A DNA stretch of 64,000 nucleotides from Bacteroides sp. (GTDB lineage Bacteria > Bacteroidota > Bacteroidia > Bacteroidales > Bacteroidaceae), in contig SUXW01000004.1 of assembly GCA_015060765.1 (NCBI GenBank), positions 1 through 64,000 on the forward strand, read 5' to 3'. The notes beneath the pieces were generated by a model. The model had not been told where the DNA came from. It was given only the letters and a program-made list of their open reading frames with translations, and did no database searches. The position numbers and the translations under genes were made by a program. Below are positions 43,166 through 53,069 of the stretch, piece after piece (within the stretch, counting starts at the first letter, position 1; each line of letters opens with the position of its first letter).

Positions 43166-45721
43166 TTATTCTTCACTATTAATTATATTTTCTGTATCAA
43201 GACCATCTGTCATAGGTTCAATGGTAACAATGTTTTCCCCTGCTTCGTTCTTCAAATCTTCATCATTCTCTTCATTTTCACTCATGACCTTACATACTGA
43301 ACCGATATGATCGTTTCGTTTTTCAAGATTAATCAGTCTGACACCTTGAGTGGCACGGCCCATAATCCGTACATCGGCTACTTTCAAACGGATGGTAATA
43401 CCCGATTTATTGATGATCATCAGGTCGTTTTCGTCCGTAACCGATTTTATGGCGACTAATTTACCGGTTTTTTCTGTAATATTCAAAGTTTTAACACCTT
43501 TTGCACCTCTATTGGTCTTTCGGTAGTCTTCAATATCCGAACGTTTGCCATATCCTTGTTCGGAAACGACCATGATTGACTCGTTTTCAGGATCTTTGAT
43601 ACATACCATACCGATTACTTCATCGATGCCGTCTTCATCCAACGTCATACCGCGTACACCGGTAGCGGTTCGTCCCATGCAGCGTACTGCACTTTCGTGG
43701 AATCGAATGGCACGACCGTTACGGTTGGCTATGATAATTTCATTGTCACCGTTAGTCATACGTACCTCTATGACTTTATCGTCTTCACGGATAGTAATGG
43801 CGTTGACACCGTTTTGACGAGGACGTGAATATTGTTCAAGCAACGTTTTCTTGATAACCCCATTTTGTGTACAGAAGAATACGTAATGACTATTAATGAA
43901 TGCTGCATCATTCAAATTCTTCACACGTAGATAAGCGGTAACCACATCACCCGGTTCGATATTCAGCATATTCTGGATAGCTCTACCCTTCGAGTTCTTG
44001 GTTCCTTCCGGTATTTCGTATACTTTCAACCAATAGCACTTTCCTTTCTGTGTAAAGAACATCATGGTGTTGTGCATCGTGGCTGGATAGATGTGTTCAA
44101 CAAAATCTTCGTCACGTGTCTCACTACCCTTGGAACCTACTCCTCCTCTATTCTGTGTGCGGAAATCGGCCAAAGGAGTACGCTTGATATATCCCAAATG
44201 GGAAATGGTAATGACCATCTGATCGTCGGCATAGAAGTCTTCCGGATTGAATTCTTCGGATGCGTATACAATTTCCGAACGGCGTTCGTCTCCATATTTT
44301 TCCTTTACTTCTATGAGTTCATCCTTGATGACTTTCTTGCAGAGTTCGTCGTTTACCAGAATTTCTTCCAGGTAGGCTATCTGTTTCATCAATTCTTCAT
44401 ATTCAGCATGAAGCTGATCCTGCATCAGCCCTGTCAATTGGCGTAGACGCATTTCCACAATGGCACGAGCCTGGATTTCGGTCAACTCGAAACGTGCCAT
44501 CAAGTTTTGAATGGCTTCATTAGGAGTCTTGGCTGCGCGGATGATGCGTACCACTTCATCAATATTGTCGGATGCAATAATCAATCCTTCGAGGATGTGT
44601 GCACGTTCCTTTGCTTTCCGAAGTTCATATTGGGTACGGCGGATGACCACTTCGTGGCGATGATCCACGAAACATTTGATCATATCCTTCAGGCTCAAGC
44701 ATTTGGGACGTCCTCCTACCAAAGCGATGTTGTTTACGCTGAACGAACTTTGAAGGGCTGTCATCTTGAACAGCTTATTCAAAACGACTCCTGCATTGGC
44801 ATCGCGTTTCACATCGATTACGATGCGCATTCCTTCACGGTCGGATTCATCGTTGACATACGATATACCTTCGATTTTCTTTTCATTGACCAAAGAAGCA
44901 ATATGCTCAATCAGTTCGCGTTTATTTACATTGTACGGTATTTCGTTTACAACAATCTTATCATGTGTGGAATGTGATTCAATTTCAGTCTTTGCACGCA
45001 TAATTACGCGTCCACGTCCCGTTTCATAAGCATCACGAACTCCGCTTATGCCATAGATATATCCACCCGTCGGGAAGTCGGGTGCCTTGACGTATTGCAT
45101 CAGTCCGTCGGTATCAATGTCGTTGTTGTCTATATAGGCTACGCATGCATCGATTACTTCGGAAAGATTGTGGGTTGGCATATTGGTAGCCATACCTACT
45201 GCGATACCAGATGAACCGTTTACCAGCAAATTGGGAATACGTGTCGGCATAACGGTTGGTTCCTGCAAAGTGTCATCAAAGTTGTTTTGAAAGTCAACAG
45301 TTTCTTTGTATAGATCCTGCATCATCTCCTCACCTACCTTTTTCAAGCGTGCTTCCGTATAACGCATAGCTGCTGCGCTGTCTCCGTCAATCGAACCGAA
45401 GTTCCCTTGACCATCGACCAATGGATATCTCATAGCCCAGTCTTGAGCCATTCGGACGAGTGCACCATATACGGACGAATCGCCATGAGGGTGATATTTA
45501 CCCAAAACCTCACCTACGATTCTCGCTGATTTCTTATAAGCTTTATCTGAGGTGTTACCTAATTCCATCATCCCATAGAGGATACGGCGATGAACAGGCT
45601 TCAGCCCGTCTCTTACATCCGGAAGGGCACGTGCAACGATTACTGACATGGAGTAGTCGATGTACGAGGACTTCATTTCCTCCTCGATGTTAATCTTGAT
45701 AATTCTGTCTTGCTCCTGCAT
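43166..45721 (-). CDS. gyrA: DNA gyrase subunit A
   Basis: An 851-residue type II topoisomerase subunit. The catalytic Tyr is residue 121 ([12 protein letters not shown]). The quinolone-target stretch [19 protein letters not shown] has Ser82 (E. coli Ser83) and Gly86 (E. coli Asp87). The C-terminal beta-pinwheel shows blades such as [12 protein letters not shown], and the GyrA-box-like [11 protein letters not shown]. The tail is acidic. A secreted TPR gene follows 30 bp downstream. Confidence 0.97.
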   Translation of the reverse strand: MQEQDRIIKINIEEEMKSSYIDYSMSVIVARALPDVRDGLKPVHRRILYGMMELGNTSDKAYKKSARIVGEVLGKYHPHGDSSVYGALVRMAQDWAMRYPLVDGQGNFGSIDGDSAAAMRYTEARLKKVGEEMMQDLYKETVDFQNNFDDTLQEPTVMPTRIPNLLVNGSSGIAVGMATNMPTHNLSEVIDACVAYIDNNDIDTDGLMQYVKAPDFPTGGYIYGISGVRDAYETGRGRVIMRAKTEIESHSTHDKIVVNEIPYNVNKRELIEHIASLVNEKKIEGISYVNDESDREGMRIVIDVKRDANAGVVLNKLFKMTALQSSFSVNNIALVGGRPKCLSLKDMIKCFVDHRHEVVIRRTQYELRKAKERAHILEGLIIASDNIDEVVRIIRAAKTPNEAIQNLMARFELTEIQARAIVEMRLRQLTGLMQDQLHAEYEELMKQIAYLEEILVNDELCKKVIKDELIEVKEKYGDERRSEIVYASEEFNPEDFYADDQMVITISHLGYIKRTPLADFRTQNRGGVGSKGSETRDEDFVEHIYPATMHNTMMFFTQKGKCYWLKVYEIPEGTKNSKGRAIQNMLNIEPGDVVTAYLRVKNLNDAAFINSHYVFFCTQNGVIKKTLLEQYSRPRQNGVNAITIREDDKVIEVRMTNGDNEIIIANRNGRAIRFHESAVRCMGRTATGVRGMTLDEDGIDEVIGMVCIKDPENESIMVVSEQGYGKRSDIEDYRKTNRGAKGVKTLNITEKTGKLVAIKSVTDENDLMIINKSGITIRLKVADVRIMGRATQGVRLINLEKRNDHIGSVCKVMSENEENDEDLKNEAGENIVTIEPMTDGLDTENIINSEE

Positions 45722-46044
45722 TTAAACAAATATTAATTTAAACTTATTTTTGTTCTACAAAAATCATGTAAAAGTACAATAATTTTGTGACATACCGAAA
45801 TAAATGGGATAAAAAATGATAAAGTGTTTTCGTCTGTCTGGTATTATTATAGGACCGATTTGTAGTCGTGGAAAAAATATGGAAAACAAAATCCTCCATA
45901 ATTAATTAAAATTCAGGTTATTATATACAGCTTGTGGAAAACGATTTATAAAAATCGTGGAATTCCACCTTATTATATATAAGAATAATAAGAATATACT
46001 CTTAAATTGAGTGTGTTTTTTGGTCGAAAAAACTGCTCAAAAAC
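45722..46044. other. AT-rich gyrA-clpC intergenic region
   Basis: Non-coding, ~320 bp before the operator array. It holds GTGGAAAA-type repeats (45867-45875, 45932-45941), the perfect palindrome GTGGAATTCCAC (45957-45968) and TTATATATAA. No RNA gene seen. No clear TAnnTTTG was found for gyrA. Confidence 0.5.
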
Positions 46045-46101
46045 ATACGTATCTTTCGTGCAAAAGATACGTATTGTTTGATCAAAAGATACGTATCTTT
46101 T
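46045..46101. repeat. Three ATACGTAT sites at an exact 22-bp period upstream of clpC
   Basis: Site centres at 46048.5, 46070.5 and 46092.5. Sites 1 and 2 form a 12-bp inverted repeat ATACGTATCTTT/AAAGATACGTAT around CGTGCA. Site 3 is the perfect 18-bp palindrome AAAAGATACGTATCTTTT. The spacing places all three on one DNA face, as for an operator array; it is 105-160 bp upstream of the clpC promoter element. Confidence 0.85.
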
Positions 46102-46205
46102 TTGCAAATCATTAGGAACGTTTTAAAAAGTAATTTGTTTGTCAACTTTGGCACGATTTTTGTAGTTAAAGAAAATGGAATGCAGAAATACTTCAAAAAT
46201 ATGTG

Positions 46206-46213
46206 TATCTTTG
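46206..46213 (+). promoter_or_regulatory. -7 promoter element of clpC
   Basis: TATCTTTG (TAnnTTTG) lies 39 bp upstream of the ATG at 46253. Confidence 0.6.
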
Positions 46214-46252
46214 CAGAACTTTTAGTAAGGAAATAGAACATAATTAGTAGTA

Positions 46253-48787
46253 ATGGACAAACAGTTTACACAAAGATTGACCGATATAATCATGTATAGC
46301 AAGGAGGAGGCAAACCGTTTGCAGAACTCTTATATCGGTACTGAGCATTTGTTATTGGGCCTTATACGTGAAGGTGAAGGAAAGGCTTTCAAAGTGCTTT
46401 ATAATTTGGATATAAATCCAATCCAATTGAAAATGGATATTGAAAATGAATTGAAAGATAATTCCATCCTTTCGAAAGGCGATAATGTCAATTTCAATGA
46501 AGAAGCATCTCGTATCCTGAAACTTTGTATTCTGGAAGCGAAGTTGCAGAAATGTCAGATGGCGGATTCGGAACATATATTGTTGGCTATGATGAAACAG
46601 AAAAACAACAAAGCTTCCCATATTTTGGAAAAGTATGATGTGACGTACGATAAGTTGCTGGAAGCCTTGTCGTTGCAGGTCAACAACCCTCATTCGGGAT
46701 TTGGTTTGGATGAAGAGGATGAAGATGATTTTCAGGAAGATAACGGTCCTTTTTCATCCCGAGGAAAGGATGCTTCACAAACATCCTACAGTCAGCAGAC
46801 TCGTTCGGCACAGACAAAACAAACGGCTGATACACCTATCCTGAATAGTTTCAGTACGGATATCACCAAAATGGCCGAAGAAGGTGTTCTTGATCCGGTG
46901 ATAGGCCGTGAAAAAGAAATAGAACGTGTCGCACAAATCTTGAGTCGTCGCAAAAAGAACAATCCAATTCTTATCGGCGAACCAGGTGTCGGTAAATCGG
47001 CTATCGTAGAAGGTCTTGCCCTTCGTATCGTACAGAAAAAAGTATCACGTATTCTTTTCAACAAGCGTGTAGTTACATTGGATATGGCTTCGGTGGTGGC
47101 TGGAACCAAGTATCGGGGACAATTTGAAGAGCGTCTTCGTGGTATTTTGAAGGAATTGCAAAAGAATCCGGATATTATCCTGTTCATCGATGAAATTCAT
47201 ACGATTGTGGGGGCCGGTTCGGCTGCCGGTTCCATGGATGCCGCGAATATGTTGAAACCGGCTTTGGCAAGAGGAGAAGTTCAATGCATTGGAGCCACTA
47301 CCTTGGATGAGTATCGTAAGAATATTGAAAAGGATGGAGCGCTTGAACGTCGTTTTCAAAAGATTATAGTAGAACCGGCCACTCCGGAAGAAACTCTTCA
47401 AATACTGCAAAATATCAAGGGACGTTACGAGGAACATCATAATGTTACGTATACGGATGAAGCTCTTTTGGCATGTGTCAAATTGACAGAGCGGTATATC
47501 ACTGACCGTTTCTTTCCGGATAAGGCTATAGATGCACTTGATGAAGCCGGTTCGCGTATCCATATCAACAGTATTTCGGCACCGAAAGAAATTGTTGAAC
47601 AAGAAAAGTTACTGGAAGAACTGAAAGACAAAAAAGCGGAAGCTGTCAAATTGCAGAACTATGAACTGGCAGCCAGTTTCCGTGATCAGGTAAGTGCCCA
47701 TATGGTTGCTTTGGAGATGATGAAGGAAAAATGGGAGAATTCATTGAAGGAGAATCGTGAAATAGTGGACGATGATCAGGTGGCTCATGTTGTTTCCATG
47801 ATGTCGGGAGTACCCGTACAGCGAATGGCACAAACGGAAGGTGCACGTTTGATGGGAATGTTGGCCGATTTGAAAAACAAGGTGATTGGACAGGATAAAG
47901 CCATAGAAACGTTGGTGAAGGCTATCCGTCGCAGTCGCATCGGTTTGAAAGATCCTAACCGTCCTATCGGTACGTTCATGTTCTTAGGACCGACGGGTGT
48001 TGGCAAGACTCACTTGGCTAAAAAACTGGCTGAATTGATGTTTGGTTCTACTGATGCGCTCATTCGTATCGACATGAGCGAGTACATGGAAAAACATACG
48101 GTATCGCGGATGGTAGGAGCACCTCCGGGATATGTCGGATATGAAGAAGGGGGACAATTGACAGAGAAAGTACGTCGTAAGCCCTACTCTATTGTACTGC
48201 TTGATGAAATAGAAAAAGCGCATCAGGATGTTTTTAACATTCTGTTACAAGTGCTGGATGAAGGTCGGTTGACTGATGCAAACGGTCGTACGGTGGATTT
48301 CAAGAATACAGTCATTATTATGACCTCCAATATCGGTACACGACAGTTGAAGGACTTCGGCCAGGGTATTGGTTTTACCTCTATGCAAGGACAGAATTTG
48401 AAGGAACATTCCCGTAGTATTATCACTAAAGCCTTGAATAAGACGTTTGCTCCTGAATTCTTGAACCGTCTGGATGAAATTATCAATTTTGACCAATTGG
48501 ATATGGAAAGTCTGATGAAGATAGTAGACATAGAATTGGAGGAATTGTACAAACGTGTAAATAATATTGGATATAATTTGGAAGTGGAAGATGAAGCCAA
48601 GTCATTCATCGCGAAAAAAGGATATGATGTACAGTATGGTGCACGACCGTTGAAACGTGCGGTTCAGACCTATATAGAAGATGCTTTGTCGGAAGTGATC
48701 TTAGGTGGAGAAATCCAGAACGGTGACACCATTAAGGCAGTATATGATGCAGAAAAAGATACCCTTGTCATGAAATTAAATCCATAA
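46253..48787 (+). CDS. clpC: ATP-dependent Clp protease ATP-binding subunit ClpC
   Basis: An 844-residue AAA+ unfoldase. It has an N-terminal double Clp repeat domain (~1-145), an acidic spacer (~150-195), a D1 AAA domain with Walker A GEPGVGKSAIVEG and HTIVGAGSAAGSMDAANMLKP, a middle UvrB/UvrC-like domain (LLEELKDKKAEAVKLQNYELAASFRDQVS), and a D2 AAA domain with GPTGVGKTHLAKKLAELMF and the MTSNIGTRQL region. It works with ClpP in protein quality control. It is preceded by a phased palindrome array and followed by a terminator before htpG. Confidence 0.96.
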   Translation: MDKQFTQRLTDIIMYSKEEANRLQNSYIGTEHLLLGLIREGEGKAFKVLYNLDINPIQLKMDIENELKDNSILSKGDNVNFNEEASRILKLCILEAKLQKCQMADSEHILLAMMKQKNNKASHILEKYDVTYDKLLEALSLQVNNPHSGFGLDEEDEDDFQEDNGPFSSRGKDASQTSYSQQTRSAQTKQTADTPILNSFSTDITKMAEEGVLDPVIGREKEIERVAQILSRRKKNNPILIGEPGVGKSAIVEGLALRIVQKKVSRILFNKRVVTLDMASVVAGTKYRGQFEERLRGILKELQKNPDIILFIDEIHTIVGAGSAAGSMDAANMLKPALARGEVQCIGATTLDEYRKNIEKDGALERRFQKIIVEPATPEETLQILQNIKGRYEEHHNVTYTDEALLACVKLTERYITDRFFPDKAIDALDEAGSRIHINSISAPKEIVEQEKLLEELKDKKAEAVKLQNYELAASFRDQVSAHMVALEMMKEKWENSLKENREIVDDDQVAHVVSMMSGVPVQRMAQTEGARLMGMLADLKNKVIGQDKAIETLVKAIRRSRIGLKDPNRPIGTFMFLGPTGVGKTHLAKKLAELMFGSTDALIRIDMSEYMEKHTVSRMVGAPPGYVGYEEGGQLTEKVRRKPYSIVLLDEIEKAHQDVFNILLQVLDEGRLTDANGRTVDFKNTVIIMTSNIGTRQLKDFGQGIGFTSMQGQNLKEHSRSIITKALNKTFAPEFLNRLDEIINFDQLDMESLMKIVDIELEELYKRVNNIGYNLEVEDEAKSFIAKKGYDVQYGARPLKRAVQTYIEDALSEVILGGEIQNGDTIKAVYDAEKDTLVMKLNP

Positions 48788-48806
48788 TATCTGGTTTGCT
48801 TATGCC

Positions 48807-48840
48807 AAAATGTCAGACATATGTGTCTGGCATTTTTTTT
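48807..48840 (+). terminator. Terminator after clpC
   Basis: AAAATGTCAGACA with TGTCTGGCATTTT (one G-T pair), 4-nt loop, then a run of T to 48840. Confidence 0.85.
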
Positions 48841-48895
48841 GCTCTTAAAGGGTGTAGTCGTATTTAAAGTATAAACAAGTAAATAACATAAGATT

Positions 48896-50941
48896 ATGCA
48901 AAAAGGAAACATTGGGGTTACTACAGAAAATATTTTCCCCATTATCAAAAAATTCTTGTATAGCGATCATGAAATTTTTCTTCGTGAACTAGTGTCGAAT
49001 GCTGTTGATGCAACCCAAAAACTGAAGACTTATGCATCAAAGGGTGACTTTAAAGGTGAAATGGGCGATTTGACAGTAAAGGTCAATGTGTCAAAAGAAA
49101 CAGTCACCATCAGTGACCGTGGTATCGGTATGACCGCTGAAGAGATAGACAAGTATATCAATCAAATTGCTTTTTCGGGTGCCAATGACTTCCTTGACAA
49201 ATACAAGGAAGATGCAAACGCCATTATCGGACATTTCGGATTGGGATTCTATTCGGCCTTTATGGTGGCTAAAAAAGTGGAGATTGTAACCAAGTCTTAT
49301 CGAGAAGGCGCACAGGCTGTTAAGTGGTCTTGCGATGGAAGTCCTGAATTTACTCTTGAAAATGTGGATAAGGCCGACCGTGGTACTGATATCATTCTTT
49401 ATATCGATGATGATTGTAAAGAATTTCTCGAAGAATCTCGTATTTTGGCTTTGCTCAACAAGTATTGTCGTTTCCTGCCTGTTCCGGTAGCTTTCGGTAA
49501 GAAGAAAGATTGGAAGGATGGCAAGCAAGTGGAAACAGATGAAGACAATGTAATCAATGATTCTGAACCGTTATGGACAAAGAAACCGATGGAGTTGAAG
49601 GACGAAGACTACAAGAAGTTCTATCGCGACCTTTACCCCATGTCTGACGAACCGTTGTTCTGGATTCATTTGAATGTGGATTACCCGTTCAACTTGACAG
49701 GCGTACTCTATTTCCCCAAGATTAAGAGCAACATCGAATTGCAAAAGAACAAAATCCAGCTTTATTGCAATCAGGTGTATGTGACTGATTCGGTGGAAGG
49801 TATCGTACCCGACTTCCTTACCCTACTGCATGGTGTAATCGATTCGCCGGATATTCCGTTGAATGTATCCCGCTCCTATCTGCAAAGTGACTCGAATGTA
49901 AAGAAAATCTCCACTTACATCACCAAGAAAGTATCCGACCGTTTGCAAGGTATCTTCAAGAACGACCGTAAGGATTTTGAAGGTAAATGGGATGATTTGA
50001 AGATTTTCATCCATTATGGTATGTTGACACAGGAAGACTTCTACGACAAGGCCAACAAGTTCTCGTTGATGAAAGATACTGACGGCAATTATTACACTTA
50101 CGAAGAGTATAAAACGTTGATCAAGGACAATCAGACTGATAAGGATGGTAATCTGATTTATCTGTATTCCAACAATTATGAAGAACAATATAGCTACATT
50201 GATGCTGCAAAAAATAAAGGTTACAATGTACTGTTGATGGATGGTCAGTTGGATGTGGCTATGGTCAGCATGTTGGAACAGAAATTGGAAAAGTGTCGTT
50301 TTACCCGTGTAGACAGTGATGTAGTAGACCGTCTCATCGTTAAGGATGAACCGAAGGCTGATGAACTGCCTGCAGAGAAGAAAGAAATCCTTTCATCGGT
50401 TTTCCGTAGTCAGTTGCCGCAAATGAAGAAAGTGGAATTCCATGTGGATGCACAGGCTATGGGTGAAAATGGTGCTCCCATTATGATAACTCAAAGCGAA
50501 TATATGCGTCGTATGAAGGAAATGGCCAATATCCAGGCTGGAATGAGTTTCTATGGTGAGATGCCCGATATGTTCAATGTGGTGTTGAACTCTGACCATA
50601 AACTTGTCAAGCAGGTACTAAAGGATGTCAATGATACTTGTAGTGAAGAACTGCTTCCTATTGAAACTGGCTTAGCTACTCTCAATTTTGAACTGAACGA
50701 ACTTCAGAAGAAGCAAGAAGGTAAGAAACAGGATGAGATATTGCAAGCCGACAAAGATGCTCTTGACAAGGTGGAAAAGAAACTGGCTGATGAGAAAAGC
50801 AAGAAAGAAGCTGTTTTGGGCAAGTATGCAAGCAGTAACAAGATTGTCCGCCAGTTAGTGGATTTGGCATTGTTGCAGAATAATATGCTGAAAGGTGAAG
50901 CGCTGACCAATTTCATTAAAAGAAGCATTGAAATGATTTGA
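48896..50941 (+). CDS. htpG: Molecular chaperone HtpG (Hsp90)
   Basis: A 681-residue homodimeric Hsp90. The N-terminal GHKL ATPase domain (~1-220) has FLRELVSNAVDAT, SDRGIGMTAEEID, QIAFSGAND and GHFGLGFYSAFMVA. The middle domain (~240-480) contains the catalytic Arg loop (NVSRSYLQSD). The C-terminal dimerisation domain (~500-681) includes a Lys/Glu-rich segment. It is monocistronic after clpC with its own terminator. Confidence 0.97.
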   Translation: MQKGNIGVTTENIFPIIKKFLYSDHEIFLRELVSNAVDATQKLKTYASKGDFKGEMGDLTVKVNVSKETVTISDRGIGMTAEEIDKYINQIAFSGANDFLDKYKEDANAIIGHFGLGFYSAFMVAKKVEIVTKSYREGAQAVKWSCDGSPEFTLENVDKADRGTDIILYIDDDCKEFLEESRILALLNKYCRFLPVPVAFGKKKDWKDGKQVETDEDNVINDSEPLWTKKPMELKDEDYKKFYRDLYPMSDEPLFWIHLNVDYPFNLTGVLYFPKIKSNIELQKNKIQLYCNQVYVTDSVEGIVPDFLTLLHGVIDSPDIPLNVSRSYLQSDSNVKKISTYITKKVSDRLQGIFKNDRKDFEGKWDDLKIFIHYGMLTQEDFYDKANKFSLMKDTDGNYYTYEEYKTLIKDNQTDKDGNLIYLYSNNYEEQYSYIDAAKNKGYNVLLMDGQLDVAMVSMLEQKLEKCRFTRVDSDVVDRLIVKDEPKADELPAEKKEILSSVFRSQLPQMKKVEFHVDAQAMGENGAPIMITQSEYMRRMKEMANIQAGMSFYGEMPDMFNVVLNSDHKLVKQVLKDVNDTCSEELLPIETGLATLNFELNELQKKQEGKKQDEILQADKDALDKVEKKLADEKSKKEAVLGKYASSNKIVRQLVDLALLQNNMLKGEALTNFIKRSIEMI

Positions 50942-50966
50942 TATCATAATTGGATATCGTAATAAG

Positions 50967-51000
50967 AAAAGCATCAGACATTGGACTGATGCTTTTTTTT
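50967..51000 (+). terminator. Terminator after htpG
   Basis: GCATCAG/CTGATGC stem (50971-50977, 50986-50992) followed by eight T. Confidence 0.85.
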
Positions 51001-51044
51001 ATAAAAAAAGTGCTCAGGAATATTGTAAAGTCAGAAAAAGTGCG

Positions 51045-51052
51045 TATCTTTG
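51045..51052 (+). promoter_or_regulatory. -7 promoter element of tRNA-Arg
   Basis: TATCTTTG with TTG about 20 bp upstream (51023-51025), 22 bp before the tRNA. Confidence 0.65.
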
Positions 51053-51074
51053 CACTCGTCAAATGAAAGGACAT

Positions 51075-51148
51075 GGCTCCGTAGCTCAACTGAATAGAGC
51101 ATCTGACTACGGATCAGAAGGTTACAGGTTTGAATCCTGTCGGAGTCA
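51075..51148 (+). tRNA. tRNA-Arg (anticodon ACG)
   Basis: A 74-nt cloverleaf. The acceptor stem is GGCTCCG/CGGAGTC (one G-T pair) with discriminator A, the D arm holds GTAGCTCAACTGAATAGAGC, and the anticodon stem TCTGA/TCAGA encloses the loop CTACGGA with anticodon ACG (wobble inosine reads CGN). The T arm has GGTTTGAATCC. CCA is not encoded. A terminator follows 1 nt later. Confidence 0.95.
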
Positions 51149-51149
51149 C

Positions 51150-51177
51150 AAAGAGAGTAGCAATACTCTCTTTTTTT
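51150..51177 (+). terminator. Terminator of tRNA-Arg
   Basis: AAAGAGAGTA, GCAA loop, TACTCTCTTT, then a T run. Confidence 0.85.
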
Positions 51178-51196
51178 GTATATAAATCATAATAAA

Positions 51197-51223
51197 AAAG
51201 GTCTGTAAATAATACAGACCTTT
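51197..51223 (-). terminator. Terminator of the bamD-omega-DUF4293 operon
   Basis: An 11-bp stem AAAGGTCTGTA with its complement around AATAA; on the minus strand a T run follows. Confidence 0.8.
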
Positions 51224-51244
51224 AATTATCTAATCTATTTGTTT

Positions 51245-51697
51245 TTATCTTAATCGATCGTATGCTTTGACGAGAACTTCGTCCTTGCCGATTGCTCTGA
51301 TGGCCAACCAATTCAAAATAATGGCGATGAGAGGCAAACAAACACTCCATGATGCATTGAATGTGGTGTCTTCGGCCAATACGGTGGTTGCAAAAAATAC
51401 TAGAACACCGTAATATCCAATCAATATGATTGAATTGAAGACTGTAAGTCGGATTTGCAGCATTCTCTTATTGAATAAAAAGATGGTGCCTAATGCAATA
51501 ACCGATGATAGCAAGAGCAAAATAAACAAAGAACATGAAGCATAATCCTTTGTTCCATCGGGTAATGTGATGCATAAATTACCGAATTCTGATACTTCCT
51601 TATGGATGCTGATGATGTCACCGACCGGATTGCACATGCAAACAATCAGTAGAATAACTACAACCAATAAATACAAACTTTGTATACGCTGTATCAT
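51245..51697 (-). CDS. DUF4293 membrane protein
   Basis: 150 residues with four predicted membrane helices (~7-25, ~58-75, ~83-105, ~118-135). It starts MIQRIQSLYLLVVVILLIVCM, the pattern of DUF4293, a Bacteroidetes family found next to rpoZ-like and bamD genes. Function unknown. It lies 4 bp downstream of the omega gene. Confidence 0.85.
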   Translation of the reverse strand: MIQRIQSLYLLVVVILLIVCMCNPVGDIISIHKEVSEFGNLCITLPDGTKDYASCSLFILLLLSSVIALGTIFLFNKRMLQIRLTVFNSIILIGYYGVLVFFATTVLAEDTTFNASWSVCLPLIAIILNWLAIRAIGKDEVLVKAYDRLR

Positions 51698-51701
51698 GGC
51701 A

Positions 51702-52037
51702 TTATTGAAGTTTTTCTTTTTCCTTGACCGGATTACGATAATATACCTTACCTTCTACGTATTCCTGAGTTGCAATCAGACTGGGCTTGGGTAATTTTTC
51801 GTAGTAACGTGAAATTTCAATTTGTTCACGGTTCTCAAACACTTCTTCCAAATTATCATTGAATGAAGCGAATTCTTGCAACTTTCTTGAAAGATCACTT
51901 TTCATTTCAGCTCCAATTTGGTTTGCACGTTTACCAATGATTGCTACTGTTTCATATACATTACCTGTATCTTCGCACATTTCCATCATGTTGCGTACAA
52001 CGGTATTGGTCGGAGCATTGGTTTTCTTATAGTCCAT
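51702..52037 (-). CDS. rpoZ: RNA polymerase omega subunit (Rpb6/RpoZ-like)
   Basis: 111 residues in the Bacteroidetes omega form: TGNVYETVAIIGKRANQIGAEMKSDLSRKLQEF contains the helix that braces the beta' subunit. Its C-terminal end is longer than in E. coli. It sits between bamD (12 bp upstream) and DUF4293, a conserved order. Confidence 0.9.
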   Translation of the reverse strand: MDYKKTNAPTNTVVRNMMEMCEDTGNVYETVAIIGKRANQIGAEMKSDLSRKLQEFASFNDNLEEVFENREQIEISRYYEKLPKPSLIATQEYVEGKVYYRNPVKEKEKLQ

Positions 52038-52049
52038 ACTTTTTATTGA

Positions 52050-52907
52050 TTAATTATTTTCATTTAATTCCTTTACATATTTACTTGCATCCTTATAGAT
52101 GTTCTCTACTTCCTTGATGTATTTGCTTTCTGGAAATTCATTTTTGAAGGCATAATATTCATCAATTGCTTCACGCATACGTTCTTCTTTCTTCTCTTCC
52201 ACACTCTCTGTGCCTAATTTATATTTTGCTCTCAGAAGTAAGATGGAAATTTCTTCACGCATACTCGTATAAGGATAATCTTTCAATGCATTTTGGGCTG
52301 TAGTAATACATGCCAAAAAATTGTTACCGTTGATTTGGCCGTCGGCAGTCATTGAAGCATTCCCATTATAGGTTCCCAAATCATAGTATAGTTTGGCTGA
52401 CAAATAATCTTTGAGAACTAATTTGTCCTGCAGATTGAAAATCATCAACTGGGCTTCCGTTTTCCGATTGCTCTCAGGATGGTATTCCATGAACAATTGC
52501 AACTCTTGGATTGCCTTGTAAGTGCTGGATTGGTCCAAACGTGCTTCCGGGGTATCCAAGAACAAGGCTTTTCCGGAATGGAAACGGGCTAATTCTGTAT
52601 AAATACCTCTTGGGTAAGTAGTGTAATATCCTGAAAAATAATGCGATGCTGTTATATAGTCACCTTGATTGTAATATGACATGGCCAACATATATAACGA
52701 TTCTTCTGCATTATCTGTACCTTTCAAGATGGTTATCAATTCTTCAAGGATAGTAGCTGATTTCGTATATTGTCCTTTGCCGAAATAACTTTTGGCGGCT
52801 TCGTACTTGTATTCGTAATCCGAACTCTTCAATACTTTGTTATATTCACCACAGGATGAGAATAGGCTACAGCACAATATGGATATGAATAATGTATATT
52901 TTCTCAT
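52050..52907 (-). CDS. bamD: Outer membrane assembly lipoprotein BamD
   Basis: 285 residues. The ORF can be opened at 52964, but the first M of the lipoprotein signal (MRKYTLFISILCCSLFSSC) is at 52907, giving the lipobox LFSSC with lipidated Cys at ~19. Helical TPRs follow (YNKVLKSSDYEYKYEAAKSYFGKGQYTKSATILEELITIL, ESLYMLAMSYYNQGDYITASHYFSGYYTTYP). The Bam complex inserts outer membrane beta-barrels. It is the first gene of the minus-strand operon with promoter TACCTTTG at 52927-52934. Confidence 0.92.
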   Translation of the reverse strand: MRKYTLFISILCCSLFSSCGEYNKVLKSSDYEYKYEAAKSYFGKGQYTKSATILEELITILKGTDNAEESLYMLAMSYYNQGDYITASHYFSGYYTTYPRGIYTELARFHSGKALFLDTPEARLDQSSTYKAIQELQLFMEYHPESNRKTEAQLMIFNLQDKLVLKDYLSAKLYYDLGTYNGNASMTADGQINGNNFLACITTAQNALKDYPYTSMREEISILLLRAKYKLGTESVEEKKEERMREAIDEYYAFKNEFPESKYIKEVENIYKDASKYVKELNENN

Positions 52908-52926
52908 TTTATAAACAAATAATGTG

Positions 52927-52934
52927 CAAAGGTA
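52927..52934 (-). promoter_or_regulatory. -7 promoter element of bamD
   Basis: The minus strand reads TACCTTTG (TAnnTTTG), 20 bp upstream of the ATG at 52907. Confidence 0.55.
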
Positions 52935-53069
52935 CGCCTTTCCATCGAATAATACAATAATCAATTTGTTTTTTAATGCTAAAAAACTTGATTATGGAAT
53001 ATTTTTTGCGGAATATCTGAATATGTGGGAAATATACTATACCTTTACCTGACGTAAATCGAAAGCATT

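Noticed and set aside
46002-46241. 79-residue minus-strand ORF in the gyrA-clpC gap
   Set aside because: Lies over the palindrome array and clpC promoter; low-complexity, no family.
45722-46252. Replication origin
   Set aside because: No clear DnaA boxes in a cluster, no dnaA nearby, and the palindromes have a different sequence.
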